DNA of 64,000 nucleotides from Haemophilus haemolyticus. Its GTDB lineage: Bacteria > Pseudomonadota > Gammaproteobacteria > Enterobacterales > Pasteurellaceae. Location of the stretch: positions 1,674,001 to 1,738,000 of the forward strand of contig NZ_CP031240.1 of the NCBI RefSeq assembly GCF_003351405.1, given 5' to 3'. Numbering within the stretch: the stretch's first letter is position 1; the number at the start of each line of letters is the position of its first letter. The notes beneath the pieces were generated by a model, which had not been told where the DNA came from, did no database searches, and worked only from the letters and a program-made list of their open reading frames with translations. Made by a program: the position numbers and the translations under genes. Shown one piece after another: positions 47,861 through 58,502 of the stretch.

Positions 47861-48579
47861 GGGGTTGTACTAGATAACTAGACCAAACTACCCTTAACTA
47901 ATTGTTTTAAAATGGATATTTGAGATTTTATTTCACTGTTGTTAAAACGCCATTCACATTCCTTTAAATATAGCTCAAAATGCTCTTTGGGAATGCCATT
48001 AAACTTGCGTAAATGGCGTTTTGCTTGATTCCAAAAATTCTCAATTCCGTTTATGTGGTTGTGGTTTTCAGTAAAATGCGTGCTGTGATTGATGCGAAAA
48101 TGGCTAAATTCACTGACATCAAGCACATCATAACTACGAAAGGTATCCGTATACACAATGCTGTCAGGCTTAACTTTCTCTCGGATAATTGGCAATAATG
48201 TCGCTGATTGCGCATTAGGGACAACGACGGTATAAACCTTGCCATTTCGTTTGAGAAGCCCGAATACTGCGACTTTTCCCACGGCACCGCGACCACGTTT
48301 GCCTTTTCGAGTACCGCCGAAATAGCTTTCATCGGCTTCAATCTCTCCTTCAAACATTTCCAAATGTGGGCTTGTTTGATAGATGAGTAAGCGTAATCGA
48401 TGAAAGTAATAAGCGGCTGTATTTTTGTTTACATTAACCAATTCACTGGCTGTTCTTGCTGTGACACCTGCGACAAACAGTTCAATGAGTTTATTTTGTT
48501 TATGCTGACTTAAGCGACTTTTTCTCATTGGTTTATTCTAACCTAAATGGGATTTTTAGTCGTTATCTAGTACAGCCCC
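47861..48579 (-). mobile_element. IS1016 (IS1595 family), complete
   Basis: A 719-bp element. Its ends, GGGGTTGTACTAGATAAC on the left and the inverse of GGGGCTGTACTAGATAAC on the right, differ at one base. It is flanked by a perfect 8-bp direct repeat, AAATCTAA at 47853-47860 and 48580-48587, the target duplication of a fresh insertion. It contains one intact transposase gene. The insertion is in the spacer between the lipoprotein gene and glgP. Confidence 0.95.
47878..48528 (-). CDS. IS1016 transposase
   Basis: A 216-residue IS1595-family DDE-type transposase. An N-terminal HTH (ARTASELVNVNKNTAAYYFHRL) is followed by the catalytic region: EADESYFGG (first Asp), VYTDTFRSYD (second Asp), and GIENFWNQAKRHL carrying Asn/Glu. 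No stop or frameshift is present, so the element could be active. In H. influenzae, IS1016 is known for flanking and amplifying the capsule locus. Confidence 0.95.
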   Translation of the reverse strand: MRKSRLSQHKQNKLIELFVAGVTARTASELVNVNKNTAAYYFHRLRLLIYQTSPHLEMFEGEIEADESYFGGTRKGKRGRGAVGKVAVFGLLKRNGKVYTVVVPNAQSATLLPIIREKVKPDSIVYTDTFRSYDVLDVSEFSHFRINHSTHFTENHNHINGIENFWNQAKRHLRKFNGIPKEHFELYLKECEWRFNNSEIKSQISILKQLVKGSLV

Positions 48580-48693
48580 AAATCTAATTAAAAACTATAT
48601 CTAAAAAATTGATAAATAACGCCTATGAAATACTGCCTATTCATACTGATTCTGGCTTAAAAATTTATATAATTTTATCTGTAACTAACGCTC

Positions 48694-48728
48694 CAAAAAT
48701 CTGCATCAAACTCGGGCTTGATGCAGAT
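48694..48728 (-). terminator. Terminator of glgP (end of the glycogen operon)
   Basis: ATCTGCATCAA and TTGATGCAGAT are 11-bp perfect inverted copies; on the minus strand a TTTT run follows. Confidence 0.88.
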
Positions 48729-48756
48729 AATTTATTTATTGGCTATTAATATAAAA

Positions 48757-51222
48757 TTAATCACCTAATTGAACAGGCTCAACTTTCCAAATTCTCTCTG
48801 CGTACTCTTTAATCGTGCGGTCAGATGAGAAGAAGCCCATATTCACGATATTTTGAATAGTGCTTTCAATCCATTGGTCGCGTTGTTTGTATTTTTCATC
48901 TACGGCTTTTTGAGTTTCTACATAACTACGGAAATCAGCGAAAGCTTGATAATAATCGTGGTATTGCAACCCTTGTAATAGTTGATGATAACGTTGAGGC
49001 TCTTCTGGTGAGAATTTACCCTCAATAATTTGATCCACGACTGTGCGTAATTGAGTATCATTTTGATAGTATTCAAATGATCGATACCCTTCACGACGAA
49101 GTTGCTCAACTTGTTCCACAGTGTTACCGAAAATAAAGATGTTATCTTCCCCCACGTTTTCCAAAATCTCCACGTTCGCACCGTCAAGTGTACCCAGTGT
49201 CAATGCGCCATTTAAGGCAAACTTCATATTACTGGTGCCAGAAGCCTCTGTGCCTGCAAGTGAAATTTGCTCTGAAATATCCGCTGCTGGAATAATTAAC
49301 TGGGCAAGGCTTACGCTGTAATTTGGAATAAATACAACTTTTAAACGGCCTTTCAAACGCTCATCATTATTGATTACATTCGCCACATCATTGATTAAGT
49401 GAATGGTTTGTTTCGCCGCATAATAAGCTGAAGCCGCTTTACCAGCTAAAATAAATACGCGCGGTTGCCAATCTTGTTCAGGATGAGCAAGCATTTCATT
49501 ATAGCGAGCAATAATATGCAATACGTTCAACATTTGACGTTTATATTCGTGAATACGTTTGACTTGAACATCAAATAACGCATGTGGATCAAGTTCAACA
49601 CCTAATTCGGATTTCACGTATTCCGCCAATTTCACTTTGTTCGCAAATTTAATATCCGCAATCGCTTCTTTAAATGCTTTTTCTTGCGTAAATGGTTTAA
49701 GTTTTTCGATTTGACTTAAATCACAACGCCATTCTGAACCAATATATTTATCGAATAAGTCTGCCAATTGTGGATTCGCAACGGCTAACCAACGACGAGG
49801 GGTAATACCGTTTGTCACATTGGTAAAGCGTTCTGGGAAAATACGAGCGAAATCTGCAAAGGTTGAAGTCACCATTAAATCGGAATGAATTTCGGCAACC
49901 CCGTTGATTTTGTGTGAACCCACAACGGATAGCCATCCCATACGCACTTTACGTTGATAACCTTCTTCAATCAATGAAACACGACGAATAAAATCGTTAT
50001 CCGTGGTGACGTAAGAACGAACATACTCTAAGAAATGATCATTGATTTCAAAAATCATCTGTAAATGACGTGGCAAGATTTTTGCCATCATTTCCACTGG
50101 CCAAGTTTCTAACGCTTCCGACATCAAAGTATGGCAGGTGTAAGAGAAAATGTTACGCGTCATCTCCCAAGCTTTTTTCCATTCAAAACCTTCATCATCC
50201 ACTAAAATACGCATTAATTCAGGAATTGCTAATGCTGGATGTGTGTCATTTAAATGAATTGCCACTTTATCCGCCAAGTTTTCAAGGCTATCATGGGTGC
50301 GTTTGTGACGGCGTAAAATATCTTGAAGTGATGCAGATACTAAGAAATATTCTTGACGTAAACGCAATTCACGACCATTCCAAGTAGAATCATCAGGGTA
50401 AAGCACGCGAGATAAGTTTTTATTTGCAGAGTGTTCTTCTAATGCTGCTAAGTGTTCACCGCGGTTAAAGTCTGCAAGATTAAATACTTCACCTGCATGA
50501 GCAGACCATAAACGTAATGTTGCTGCAGAATTGTTTTGATAACCCGGGATCATTTGGTCGTAAGCAAGTGCGGTTACTTTTTCGGTATCTTGCCAAATAC
50601 ATTTTTTGCCTTCGAAATGAATGTTTCCACCAAATTCTACGGTAAAGCGTTTAGATGGACGAATAAACTCCCAAGGTGCACCTTTTTCAAGCCATGCATC
50701 TGGGCGCTCGACTTGCTGACCATTTTCGATTTTTTGGCGGAACATACCATATTCATAACGAATACCGTAGCCCATACCTGGTAAACCAAGGGTCGCAATA
50801 GAATCCATAAAGCACGCAGCTAAACGTCCTAAACCGCCATTACCCAAGCCAGGATCAACTTCTTTTTCTAAAACTTCTTCTAAATCGACATTTAATTCAG
50901 ATAAGGCTTCTTGTGCTAATCCATAAATACCTTCTGCTATCATGGCATTAGAAAGGGTACGTCCAATTAAGAATTCCATTGAAAGGTAGTAAACACGGCG
51001 AGCATCTTCCGCTCGAGTTTGACGCGCAGTAGTGATCCAACCCTCTGTTACTAAGTCACGCACAGCGTGGAGTGTTGCGTTAAGCCAATCGCGTTGGCTC
51101 GCTTCACGCGGTGATCGACCAATTAAAAAAATAAGCTTATAAACAATTGATTTTTTGATTGCCTCAACAGTCATTTGTGGGCGATTGTATAGGAATGGAG
51201 AATCAAAATTATCCATCATCAT
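48757..51222 (-). CDS. glgP: Glycogen phosphorylase
   Basis: An 821-residue PLP enzyme releasing glucose 1-phosphate from glycogen. The PLP lysine lies in [15 protein letters not shown] near residue 660; conserved [19 protein letters not shown] and [13 protein letters not shown] are present. Slightly longer than E. coli GlgP. Three consecutive Met codons open the frame; GAGG is 8 bases before the first. It is the last gene of the operon, after a 241-bp spacer from glgA with short dyads. Confidence 0.95.
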   Translation of the reverse strand: MMMDNFDSPFLYNRPQMTVEAIKKSIVYKLIFLIGRSPREASQRDWLNATLHAVRDLVTEGWITTARQTRAEDARRVYYLSMEFLIGRTLSNAMIAEGIYGLAQEALSELNVDLEEVLEKEVDPGLGNGGLGRLAACFMDSIATLGLPGMGYGIRYEYGMFRQKIENGQQVERPDAWLEKGAPWEFIRPSKRFTVEFGGNIHFEGKKCIWQDTEKVTALAYDQMIPGYQNNSAATLRLWSAHAGEVFNLADFNRGEHLAALEEHSANKNLSRVLYPDDSTWNGRELRLRQEYFLVSASLQDILRRHKRTHDSLENLADKVAIHLNDTHPALAIPELMRILVDDEGFEWKKAWEMTRNIFSYTCHTLMSEALETWPVEMMAKILPRHLQMIFEINDHFLEYVRSYVTTDNDFIRRVSLIEEGYQRKVRMGWLSVVGSHKINGVAEIHSDLMVTSTFADFARIFPERFTNVTNGITPRRWLAVANPQLADLFDKYIGSEWRCDLSQIEKLKPFTQEKAFKEAIADIKFANKVKLAEYVKSELGVELDPHALFDVQVKRIHEYKRQMLNVLHIIARYNEMLAHPEQDWQPRVFILAGKAASAYYAAKQTIHLINDVANVINNDERLKGRLKVVFIPNYSVSLAQLIIPAADISEQISLAGTEASGTSNMKFALNGALTLGTLDGANVEILENVGEDNIFIFGNTVEQVEQLRREGYRSFEYYQNDTQLRTVVDQIIEGKFSPEEPQRYHQLLQGLQYHDYYQAFADFRSYVETQKAVDEKYKQRDQWIESTIQNIVNMGFFSSDRTIKEYAERIWKVEPVQLGD

Positions 51223-51463
51223 AAGTAAAACCTCGGTTTGAATGTTAAAAAATTATCTATAATAAAAGAGATGTTGATTTAAAAATTCACGCACATTTCA
51301 AAAAATCAATCGAAATAGACCGCTCTTTGTATCCGAGAACCTTTATACCTCTAATAAATTCGGTTCAAATTTTATGCTTATCTTGTCGAAAAACAAGCAT
51401 AATCACAGAGCTTGCAACAATAATCTACAAACAGACTGTTGCCCTTAACGTTTATAAATAAAA
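51223..51463. other. glgA-glgP spacer with short dyads
   Basis: 241 bases without a gene. TTATGCTT/AAGCATAA (about 51373-51403) and AACGTTT/AAACGTT (about 51448-51475) are small inverted repeats, possibly mRNA processing or stability elements. No clear T-run terminator is present. Confidence 0.4.
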
Positions 51464-52894
51464 CTACAAACGTTCATAAAGCGCACGATATTGTTCTGCT
51501 GCTTTACGCCAGCTGAAATCTTGTGTCATCGCATTCGCTCGCAATGCTGACCACACTCTCGGTTTTTGCCAAATATCAAACGCTTGTTGAATGCTTCTGC
51601 GTAAATCTTCAGCTGTCGCTTGCTCAAACACAAAACCAGTTGCCGTGCGATCTTTAATATTTTCCGGTGTGCTATCTACCACCGTATCGGCTAAACCACC
51701 CGTTTTACGAACAAGAGGAAGGGTGCCATATTGCAAACCATAAAGTTGTGTTAAGCCACAAGGCTCAAAACGGCTTGGCACTAAAATCACATCACCACCT
51801 GCCACTAATAAATGTGACAGTGTTTCATCGTAACCAATTTTGACTGCAACATTTTGTGGATAACGTTCAGCAAGCTCACGAATACCTTTTTCAAAGTGCG
51901 GTGCGCCAGAACCTAAAATCATCATCTGACCACTTTGTTTTACAATTTCATCCGCACTTTCAATCAATAAATCCACGCCTTTTTGCTCGGTTAAGCGGGT
52001 TACCATCACAAATGCCAATGCATTTTCATCTTGCGGTAAATTAAAATAAGCTTGCAGTTCAGCCTTATTCTGTTTTTTACCCGCCATATGTTTCAATTTG
52101 TAATGATGCTGAATATATTGATCGGCATTTGGATGCCAAATATTTTCATCTACACCATTAAGAATCCCCACTAAACGCCCTTGAGATTTTAAACCAGAAA
52201 GTAAACCTTCTAAACCATAGGCAAATTCAGGTGTTGTAATCTCTTTGGCATACGTCGGACTTACTGCTGTGCTAGCATCGGAGTAAAATAAGCCAGCTTT
52301 TAAATAGGAAATCTGTCCAAATAACTCTAAACCATCAACATTAAACATGCCTGCTGGCAATCCAATTTCAAATAAATGCTGATAATGGAATTGCCCTTGA
52401 TACGCTAAATTATGGATTGTAAATACGGATTTTGCTGGACGGCCTTTATTAAATAAGTAAGCGGCACATAAACCTGCATGCCAATCATGAGCATGAACCA
52501 CATCTGCACGCCACCAGCTATCTAAACCAGTGGATAATTCAGCACCAACCCAACCAAGTAAGGCAAAACGTTTATAGTTATCACCATAATCATTATAGTA
52601 ACAATCGTGATATGGATTACCCTCACGCGCATATAAATGTGGCGCATCGATTAAATAAACGCCTACGCCATTATATTCGCCGTAGCGCAACACAACATGT
52701 CCCGCAAAATTATCAAATTCAGCCACAACTTGTGTATTAGAAATACCTGCAGAAATCGCTGGATACGCAGGCAATAAAATGCGTGCATCAAGCCCTATTT
52801 GATTTTGGGCTTGTGGCAAAGCTCCTAAAACATCGGCTAAACCGCCTGTTTTGAGGAGCGGATAAAATTCTGAGCAAACATGTAAAACTTTCAT
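51464..52894 (-). CDS. glgA: Glycogen synthase
   Basis: A 476-residue GT5 glycosyltransferase that extends glycogen from ADP-glucose. The N-terminal ADP-glucose-binding KTGGLADV begins at residue 16, and the C-terminal domain has PSRFEPCGLTQLYGLQYG with the catalytic Glu, and GGLADTV. Length matches E. coli GlgA. It follows glgC after about 105 bp containing a paired uptake-signal stem. Confidence 0.96.
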   Translation of the reverse strand: MKVLHVCSEFYPLLKTGGLADVLGALPQAQNQIGLDARILLPAYPAISAGISNTQVVAEFDNFAGHVVLRYGEYNGVGVYLIDAPHLYAREGNPYHDCYYNDYGDNYKRFALLGWVGAELSTGLDSWWRADVVHAHDWHAGLCAAYLFNKGRPAKSVFTIHNLAYQGQFHYQHLFEIGLPAGMFNVDGLELFGQISYLKAGLFYSDASTAVSPTYAKEITTPEFAYGLEGLLSGLKSQGRLVGILNGVDENIWHPNADQYIQHHYKLKHMAGKKQNKAELQAYFNLPQDENALAFVMVTRLTEQKGVDLLIESADEIVKQSGQMMILGSGAPHFEKGIRELAERYPQNVAVKIGYDETLSHLLVAGGDVILVPSRFEPCGLTQLYGLQYGTLPLVRKTGGLADTVVDSTPENIKDRTATGFVFEQATAEDLRRSIQQAFDIWQKPRVWSALRANAMTQDFSWRKAAEQYRALYERL

Positions 52895-52938
52895 TTAATT
52901 TTTATTTTCCCTATAAAACATAAATAATGCTCGATCAA

Positions 52939-52961
52939 CTCCCCTCTTTGCTAAAGAGTGG
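52939..52961. repeat. Single copy of the CTCTTTGCTAAAGAG repeat
   Basis: CTCCCCTCTTTGCTAAAGAG here matches the end sequence of the inverted-repeat element between mukF and mukE. Only one end is present. Confidence 0.55.
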
Positions 52962-52965
52962 TTAT

Positions 52966-52993
52966 AAAGTGCGGTCAAAATTCACCGCACTTT
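52966..52993 (-). terminator. Paired uptake-signal stem between glgC and glgA
   Basis: AAAGTGCGGT and ACCGCACTTT are perfect inverted copies. It lies inside the glycogen operon and may partly terminate, giving more upstream than downstream transcript. Confidence 0.7.
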
Positions 52994-52999
52994 TCATCA

Positions 53000-54301
53000 T
53001 TAATCTAAATGCTCTTCAGATACAACTTCTTCCCCTTCTAATTTTTTCAGCATTTTCGGGGTAACTAGAATTACTTTACCAGTTGAACTGATACGGAATC
53101 GTTTTTTATCTTCTTCCATATTCACACCAATTTCCATGCCATCAGGAATGATACATTCACGGTCTAGAATACAGTTTTTCAATATACAATTCTTACCGAT
53201 TTTAACTTGTGGCAATACCACGCAATGATCCACTTTTGAGAAAGCATCAATTTTAACGCGATCGAATAGCACGGAATTACTGATAGAGGCATCAGTAATC
53301 ACACAACCACCGCCAATTAAAGAATTATCGACTGGATGAACATTTGAATTTTTGTAGAAGAATTTTGACGGGTAAGCTTGAATTGGATTACCGCGAATTG
53401 GCCAACTTTGGTCATAAATATCAAGCTGTGGATTTTCAGATACTAAATCGATATTAGATTGCCAGAAGCTATCTAATGTACCCACATCACGCCAATAAAT
53501 TTCACCTTCAGTATTACGTCCCATGCAAGAACGGCTGAAAGGATGCGCATAAAGGGTTTCTTCTGCTAAACATTTTGGTAATACATCTTTACCAAAATCG
53601 TGGCTAGTTTGTGGTGTATTGACCTCTCTCTCCAACATTTTGTAAAGATAATCTGCATCAAACACATAAATCCCCATTGATGCGAGTGAAATATCAGGTT
53701 TACCTACCATTGCCGGTGGATCTTTTGGTTTTTCAACAAAGGCTTTGACTTTTAAATTTTCGTTTACCGCCATGACACCAAATTCATGTGCTTCAGAGCG
53801 AGGTACTTCAATACAGCCCACCGTACATTTTGCACCACTGTTCACATGGTCCATCAACATGACGCTATAGTCTTGTTTGTAAATATGGTCACCCGCCAAG
53901 ATCAAAACATATTTAGGGCGATAGTGATCACGAATAATCGCCATATTTTGATAAACAGCATCCGCCGTACCACGATACCAAGTTGAATCATCAATTTGTT
54001 GACGAGCAGGAAGCATATCAACAAACTCCCCTTTTTCTTGTGGTAAGAAAGACCAACCTGTTTGCAAATGACGAAGTAAAGAGTGTGCCGCGTATTGAGT
54101 CACTACCCCAATACGGTTCAAACCAGAGTTAATACAATTAGAAAGTGCAAAGTCAATAATACGGCGATTACCACCAAAATAAAGGGCGGGTTTTGCACGT
54201 TTATCGGTAAGTTCATGCAAGCGTGAACCACGTCCACCCGCAAGAATAAGCACCAAAGTATTTTTAACTAAATCATATTTGTTAAGGTCGACAGCTTTCA
54301 T
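53000..54301 (-). CDS. glgC: ADP-glucose pyrophosphorylase
   Basis: A 433-residue enzyme making ADP-glucose from ATP and glucose 1-phosphate. It has LILAGGRGSRL (nucleotide loop), KRAKPALYFGGNRRIIDF (activator-site Lys region) and the C-terminal left-handed beta helix. The frame opens at 54334, inside glgX, but GGAGA lies just before the ATG at 54301, whose protein start matches the family better. Confidence 0.95.
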   Translation of the reverse strand: MKAVDLNKYDLVKNTLVLILAGGRGSRLHELTDKRAKPALYFGGNRRIIDFALSNCINSGLNRIGVVTQYAAHSLLRHLQTGWSFLPQEKGEFVDMLPARQQIDDSTWYRGTADAVYQNMAIIRDHYRPKYVLILAGDHIYKQDYSVMLMDHVNSGAKCTVGCIEVPRSEAHEFGVMAVNENLKVKAFVEKPKDPPAMVGKPDISLASMGIYVFDADYLYKMLEREVNTPQTSHDFGKDVLPKCLAEETLYAHPFSRSCMGRNTEGEIYWRDVGTLDSFWQSNIDLVSENPQLDIYDQSWPIRGNPIQAYPSKFFYKNSNVHPVDNSLIGGGCVITDASISNSVLFDRVKIDAFSKVDHCVVLPQVKIGKNCILKNCILDRECIIPDGMEIGVNMEEDKKRFRISSTGKVILVTPKMLKKLEGEEVVSEEHLD

Positions 54302-54323
54302 AAGGATCTCCATAGTCTTATAG

Positions 54324-56300
54324 TTATTCGTCACTCAGCATACAAAAGCCCATTGAGCTAAGCTCTGCTTGTTGTGCATCGAGGGTTAAATTATGTGTGC
54401 CGATTTGAGGTGTCCATTTTCCATCGGGTAAGTGAAAAACCTGTCCTTCGGCTTTGGCATTAATCAATAAAAGACAATGCTTATCTAAAACTACTTGTAA
54501 TGCTTTGGTTTGTTGATTTTGCCAATCGTCAACTGTCATCTGGTTACCGTGAATGTTAAGCCATTGCACATTGTTACCTGACCACCATTGATTCCGATTT
54601 AAACTACCAATTTGCTTACGTGCTGCAATCGTTTGCTTGGTAAGTTCAAATAATTCCTTGTTAAAATTTGCCCATTTAAGCCAAGTAATCTTGTTATCTT
54701 GGCAATAGGCATTATTGTTACCATATTGAGTGTTGCCAAACTCATCACCTGCTAAAAGCATAGGCGTGCCATTCGCAAGTAATAAACTCATTAATAATCC
54801 GCTTTGTGCAAAAGTGCGATTATTTTCCACCGCACTTTTTTGCGGTTCAGAAAGGCATTCAGTAGAACCTTCTACTCCATGGTTATAACTGTAATTTTCA
54901 TTGCGGCCATCACGATTTTCTTCGCCATTCGCTTCGTTATGTTTTTGGTTATAACTCACCAAATCTTGCATGACGAAACCATCATGGGCGGTAATAAAAT
55001 TAAGCGTTGTGTGTGGTAAGCGATCATTTTTCTTAAATAAATCGCTAGAACCTGCAAAGCGTTCTGCAAATGCGCCAATTTCACCACTTTTCCATAACCA
55101 AAAACGGCAAAGATCATCACGAAAACGATCATTCCATTCCGCAAAGTAATTTGGGAAATTCCCGACTTGATAGCCGTAATGTCCTATATCCCACGGCTCT
55201 GCAATCAATTTAATATTTTGTAAACTTGGCTCATTTTTTATGTCAGTAAAAAGCTGAGCTGACGAGTTAAAATCTGGTGTATCACGCCCAAGCACCGAGG
55301 CTAAATCAAATCGAAAACCATCAACATGACACTGTTCAGCCCAATAACGTAAACAATCTACAACCCATTTTCGCCCAACATCAGAGGATAAATTGAGCAT
55401 ATTGCCGCAGCCTGTCCAATTGATATAACGCCCTTGCTCGTTGCGCCAATAGTAAGTTTGATCATCAATACCACGCTGGCAGAATGTTGGGTAAGTTTGC
55501 TCTGATTCTGCAGAATGGTTAAATACCACATCTAAAATAACTTCAATGCCCGCTTTGTGAAACGCCTTCACCATCGATTTAAATTCAGCTAATGGATTAT
55601 TTGTTGCCGCATATTTAGGTTCCACTGCAAACATCGCTAAGGGATTATATCCCCAATAATTTTGTAAGCCTCGAGCTTGTAAGTGCGGTTCATTTATATA
55701 AAAATTTACAGGCAGCAACTCCACTGCTGTCACGCCTAATTCTTTTAAATAAGCTAAATTGATAGGATGACTTAAGCCCGCATAGGTGCCACGAAATTCA
55801 GCGGGAATCTTGTCGTTAAGTTGGCTAAAACCTTTAACGTGCAATTCATACACAATGGTTTCCGCCCAAGGCGTATTGGGTGCAGTTTCATTTTCCCAAT
55901 CAAAATCTTCAGAAATAATCACCGCTCTTGGCGCAATATGAGCATTATCGCGATGATCATTCATCAAGAACCAAGAACGACTTTCTTCAGTAGTTAAATC
56001 CGGTTTACCATTCACCGCTTTTGCATAAGGATCGAGCATTAATTTATTCGGGTTAGCATGTTCACCGTGAATGCGGAATCCATATTCTGTCCCAACCTCA
56101 ACGCCTGCTACAGCTAAATGCCATACATTATTTGTGCTAACCATAGGAAAGCGCGTTTCCTTATCGCCATTAAACAGGCAAACTTCAACACCACTCGCCG
56201 CAGCAGAAAACAATGCAAAATTAGTCACCTTCACACCATTCTCGGTGAATATTGAATAGCCCATTGGCGCTGGTTTGCCGTTGTTATAAATCGTAAACAT
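54324..56300 (-). CDS. glgX: Glycogen debranching enzyme
   Basis: A 658-residue GH13 enzyme that hydrolyses alpha-1,6 branches of phosphorylase-limit dextrin. It has an N-terminal CBM48, then HVDGFRFDLASVLGRD (catalytic Asp), LIAEPWDIG (acid Glu) and TAHDGFVMQDLVSY (third carboxylate). It lies 3 bases behind glgB. Confidence 0.95.
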   Translation of the reverse strand: MFTIYNNGKPAPMGYSIFTENGVKVTNFALFSAAASGVEVCLFNGDKETRFPMVSTNNVWHLAVAGVEVGTEYGFRIHGEHANPNKLMLDPYAKAVNGKPDLTTEESRSWFLMNDHRDNAHIAPRAVIISEDFDWENETAPNTPWAETIVYELHVKGFSQLNDKIPAEFRGTYAGLSHPINLAYLKELGVTAVELLPVNFYINEPHLQARGLQNYWGYNPLAMFAVEPKYAATNNPLAEFKSMVKAFHKAGIEVILDVVFNHSAESEQTYPTFCQRGIDDQTYYWRNEQGRYINWTGCGNMLNLSSDVGRKWVVDCLRYWAEQCHVDGFRFDLASVLGRDTPDFNSSAQLFTDIKNEPSLQNIKLIAEPWDIGHYGYQVGNFPNYFAEWNDRFRDDLCRFWLWKSGEIGAFAERFAGSSDLFKKNDRLPHTTLNFITAHDGFVMQDLVSYNQKHNEANGEENRDGRNENYSYNHGVEGSTECLSEPQKSAVENNRTFAQSGLLMSLLLANGTPMLLAGDEFGNTQYGNNNAYCQDNKITWLKWANFNKELFELTKQTIAARKQIGSLNRNQWWSGNNVQWLNIHGNQMTVDDWQNQQTKALQVVLDKHCLLLINAKAEGQVFHLPDGKWTPQIGTHNLTLDAQQAELSSMGFCMLSDE

Positions 56301-56303
56301 ATC

Positions 56304-58493
56304 TTACAAATTGTATTTCAAATAAACTGTCGCCAATGGTGGAATAGAAATCGAAATAGAATTTTCTCGTCCATGGCTTTCAATTTCTTCACTTGTTACA
56401 TAGCCAAAATTGCCCACGTTAGAGCCTTGATAATACATAGAATCAGTATTCAGAATTTCTTCATAAGTGCCTGCAACATTTACCCCAATACGGTAATTAT
56501 GGCGAGGCACAGGTGTGAAGTTACTGATGACAATAATGCGCTCACCATTTGAGCTGCGACGCTCAAAAGCAAATACAGAATTTGCCGCATCATCAACGAC
56601 AAGCCAATCAAAGCCTTCAGGTGAATAATCCAATTCAAAGAGCGGTGAATTTTCTCGGTAAATATGATTCAAATCTTTTACTAATTTCAAAACGCCTTTA
56701 TGCCAGCCACCACCGATATTTTCATCAAGCAAGAACCAGTCCAAACTTTCTTCGTAATTCCACTCACGACCTTGAGCAAATTCATTGCCCATAAAGAGCA
56801 ATTTTTTACCCGGGTGCCCCCACATATAGCCGTAGTAAGCACGTAAGTTCGCAAATTTTTGCCATGCGTCTCCCGGCATTTTATCGAGGAGCGAATATTT
56901 GCCATGCACCACTTCATCATGCGAAAGCGGTAGCACAAAGTTTTCGCTGTATTGATACATCATCCCAAAAGTCATTTTATTGTGATGATATTGGCGGTAA
57001 ATTGGGTCAAGCTGCATATAGGCGAGCGTATCGTTCATCCAGCCCATATTCCATTTGAAATTGAAACCTAATCCGCCGTTTTTGCTTGGGTGGGTTACGC
57101 CAGCAAAAGAGGTAGATTCTTCCGCAATAGAAATTGCCCCCGCCATTTCACTGTGAATTTTCCAGTTGGTATGTTTTAAAAACTCGATGGCTTCTAAATT
57201 TTCACGTCCGCCATATTGGTTTGGAATCCACTCACCTTCCGCTCGGCTGTAATCGCGGTAAATCATCGAAGCCACGGCATCCACGCGAATACCATCTACA
57301 CCAAAACGTTCAAGCCAATACAGTGCATTACTGGATAAGAAATTTTTGACCTCATTACGCCCATAGTTATAAATCAAGGTATTCCAGTCTTGATGATAGC
57401 CTTCGCGAGGGTCTTCATGCTCATACAAAGCCGTGCCATCAAACGCGACTAAACCATGGGTATCACTTGGGAAATGACCTGGTACCCAATCTAAAATCAC
57501 ATTAATTCCCGCATCATGTGCACGTTTTACTAAACGACGGAATGCCTCAGGTGAACCAAAGCGACTGGTTGGCGAATAAAGCCCTAGTGGTTGATAGCCC
57601 CAAGAACCATCAAATGGAAATTCAGAAAGCGGTAAAAATTCTATATGGGTGAAGCCCATCTCTTTTACATAAGGAATTAATTCATCAGCAATTTGATCGT
57701 AATCTAGCCAAAAATTATTTTCTAAATTACGACGCCAAGATCCTAAATGTACTTCATAAATGGAAATCGGTTGATTCGCTTGATTTGCTTGACGACGTTG
57801 TTCCGTCATTTCCACCACATTTGGCAATGCACTCACTTGCGATGCTGTATCAGGGCGAAGTTGCGAACTAAAGGCAAAGGGATCGGCTTTCAAACGAAGA
57901 TTGCCATGACAATCAATTAATTCAAACTTATAGAGCTGTCCTAAACTGGCTTTTGGTAAAAATAGCTCCCAAACACCACTTTTTAGATGAAAACGCATAG
58001 GATGACGGCGACCATCCCAATAGTTGAAATCACCAACAATAGAAACTCGTCTTGCATTAGGTGCCCATAAGCGGAAATTCACCCCGCTCACACCATCACA
58101 TTCCATAAAATGCGCACCAAGCACTTCATATGGGCGAAGCATAGAACCTTCAGAAAGTAGCCATTGTTCTAAATCATCAATCATAGGATGAAAACGATAA
58201 GGATCTTCGACTATTTGCGATTCATTTCCCCAAAAAACCTGTAATTGATAAGCAAAAAAATGACGATAATTTGGAATAACACCAACAAAAAAGCCACGAT
58301 CATCGACACAATCCAGTTCCGTTATTTCTTTACCACTTTCACGCTCAATCACCACCACTCGATTGGCATCTGGCAACAACGTACGGATTTCAATTCCTCG
58401 CTCAGTTTCATGCATACCAAGCGTAGCAAAAGGATCGCCATTGCTCGCATCAAAAAAACCATCAATAATTGTTTGTGTTACTGCGGTTGTCAT
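56304..58493 (-). CDS. glgB: 1,4-alpha-glucan branching enzyme
   Basis: A 729-residue GH13 enzyme forming alpha-1,6 branches. Two N-terminal CBM48-like domains precede the catalytic barrel with [13 protein letters not shown] (nucleophile Asp), SIAEESTSF (Glu) and [12 protein letters not shown] (third carboxylate). AAGGAG stands 6 bases before the ATG. It starts 9 bases after malQ ends. Confidence 0.97.
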   Translation of the reverse strand: MTTAVTQTIIDGFFDASNGDPFATLGMHETERGIEIRTLLPDANRVVVIERESGKEITELDCVDDRGFFVGVIPNYRHFFAYQLQVFWGNESQIVEDPYRFHPMIDDLEQWLLSEGSMLRPYEVLGAHFMECDGVSGVNFRLWAPNARRVSIVGDFNYWDGRRHPMRFHLKSGVWELFLPKASLGQLYKFELIDCHGNLRLKADPFAFSSQLRPDTASQVSALPNVVEMTEQRRQANQANQPISIYEVHLGSWRRNLENNFWLDYDQIADELIPYVKEMGFTHIEFLPLSEFPFDGSWGYQPLGLYSPTSRFGSPEAFRRLVKRAHDAGINVILDWVPGHFPSDTHGLVAFDGTALYEHEDPREGYHQDWNTLIYNYGRNEVKNFLSSNALYWLERFGVDGIRVDAVASMIYRDYSRAEGEWIPNQYGGRENLEAIEFLKHTNWKIHSEMAGAISIAEESTSFAGVTHPSKNGGLGFNFKWNMGWMNDTLAYMQLDPIYRQYHHNKMTFGMMYQYSENFVLPLSHDEVVHGKYSLLDKMPGDAWQKFANLRAYYGYMWGHPGKKLLFMGNEFAQGREWNYEESLDWFLLDENIGGGWHKGVLKLVKDLNHIYRENSPLFELDYSPEGFDWLVVDDAANSVFAFERRSSNGERIIVISNFTPVPRHNYRIGVNVAGTYEEILNTDSMYYQGSNVGNFGYVTSEEIESHGRENSISISIPPLATVYLKYNL

Positions 58494-58502
58494 ATTTACT
58501 CC

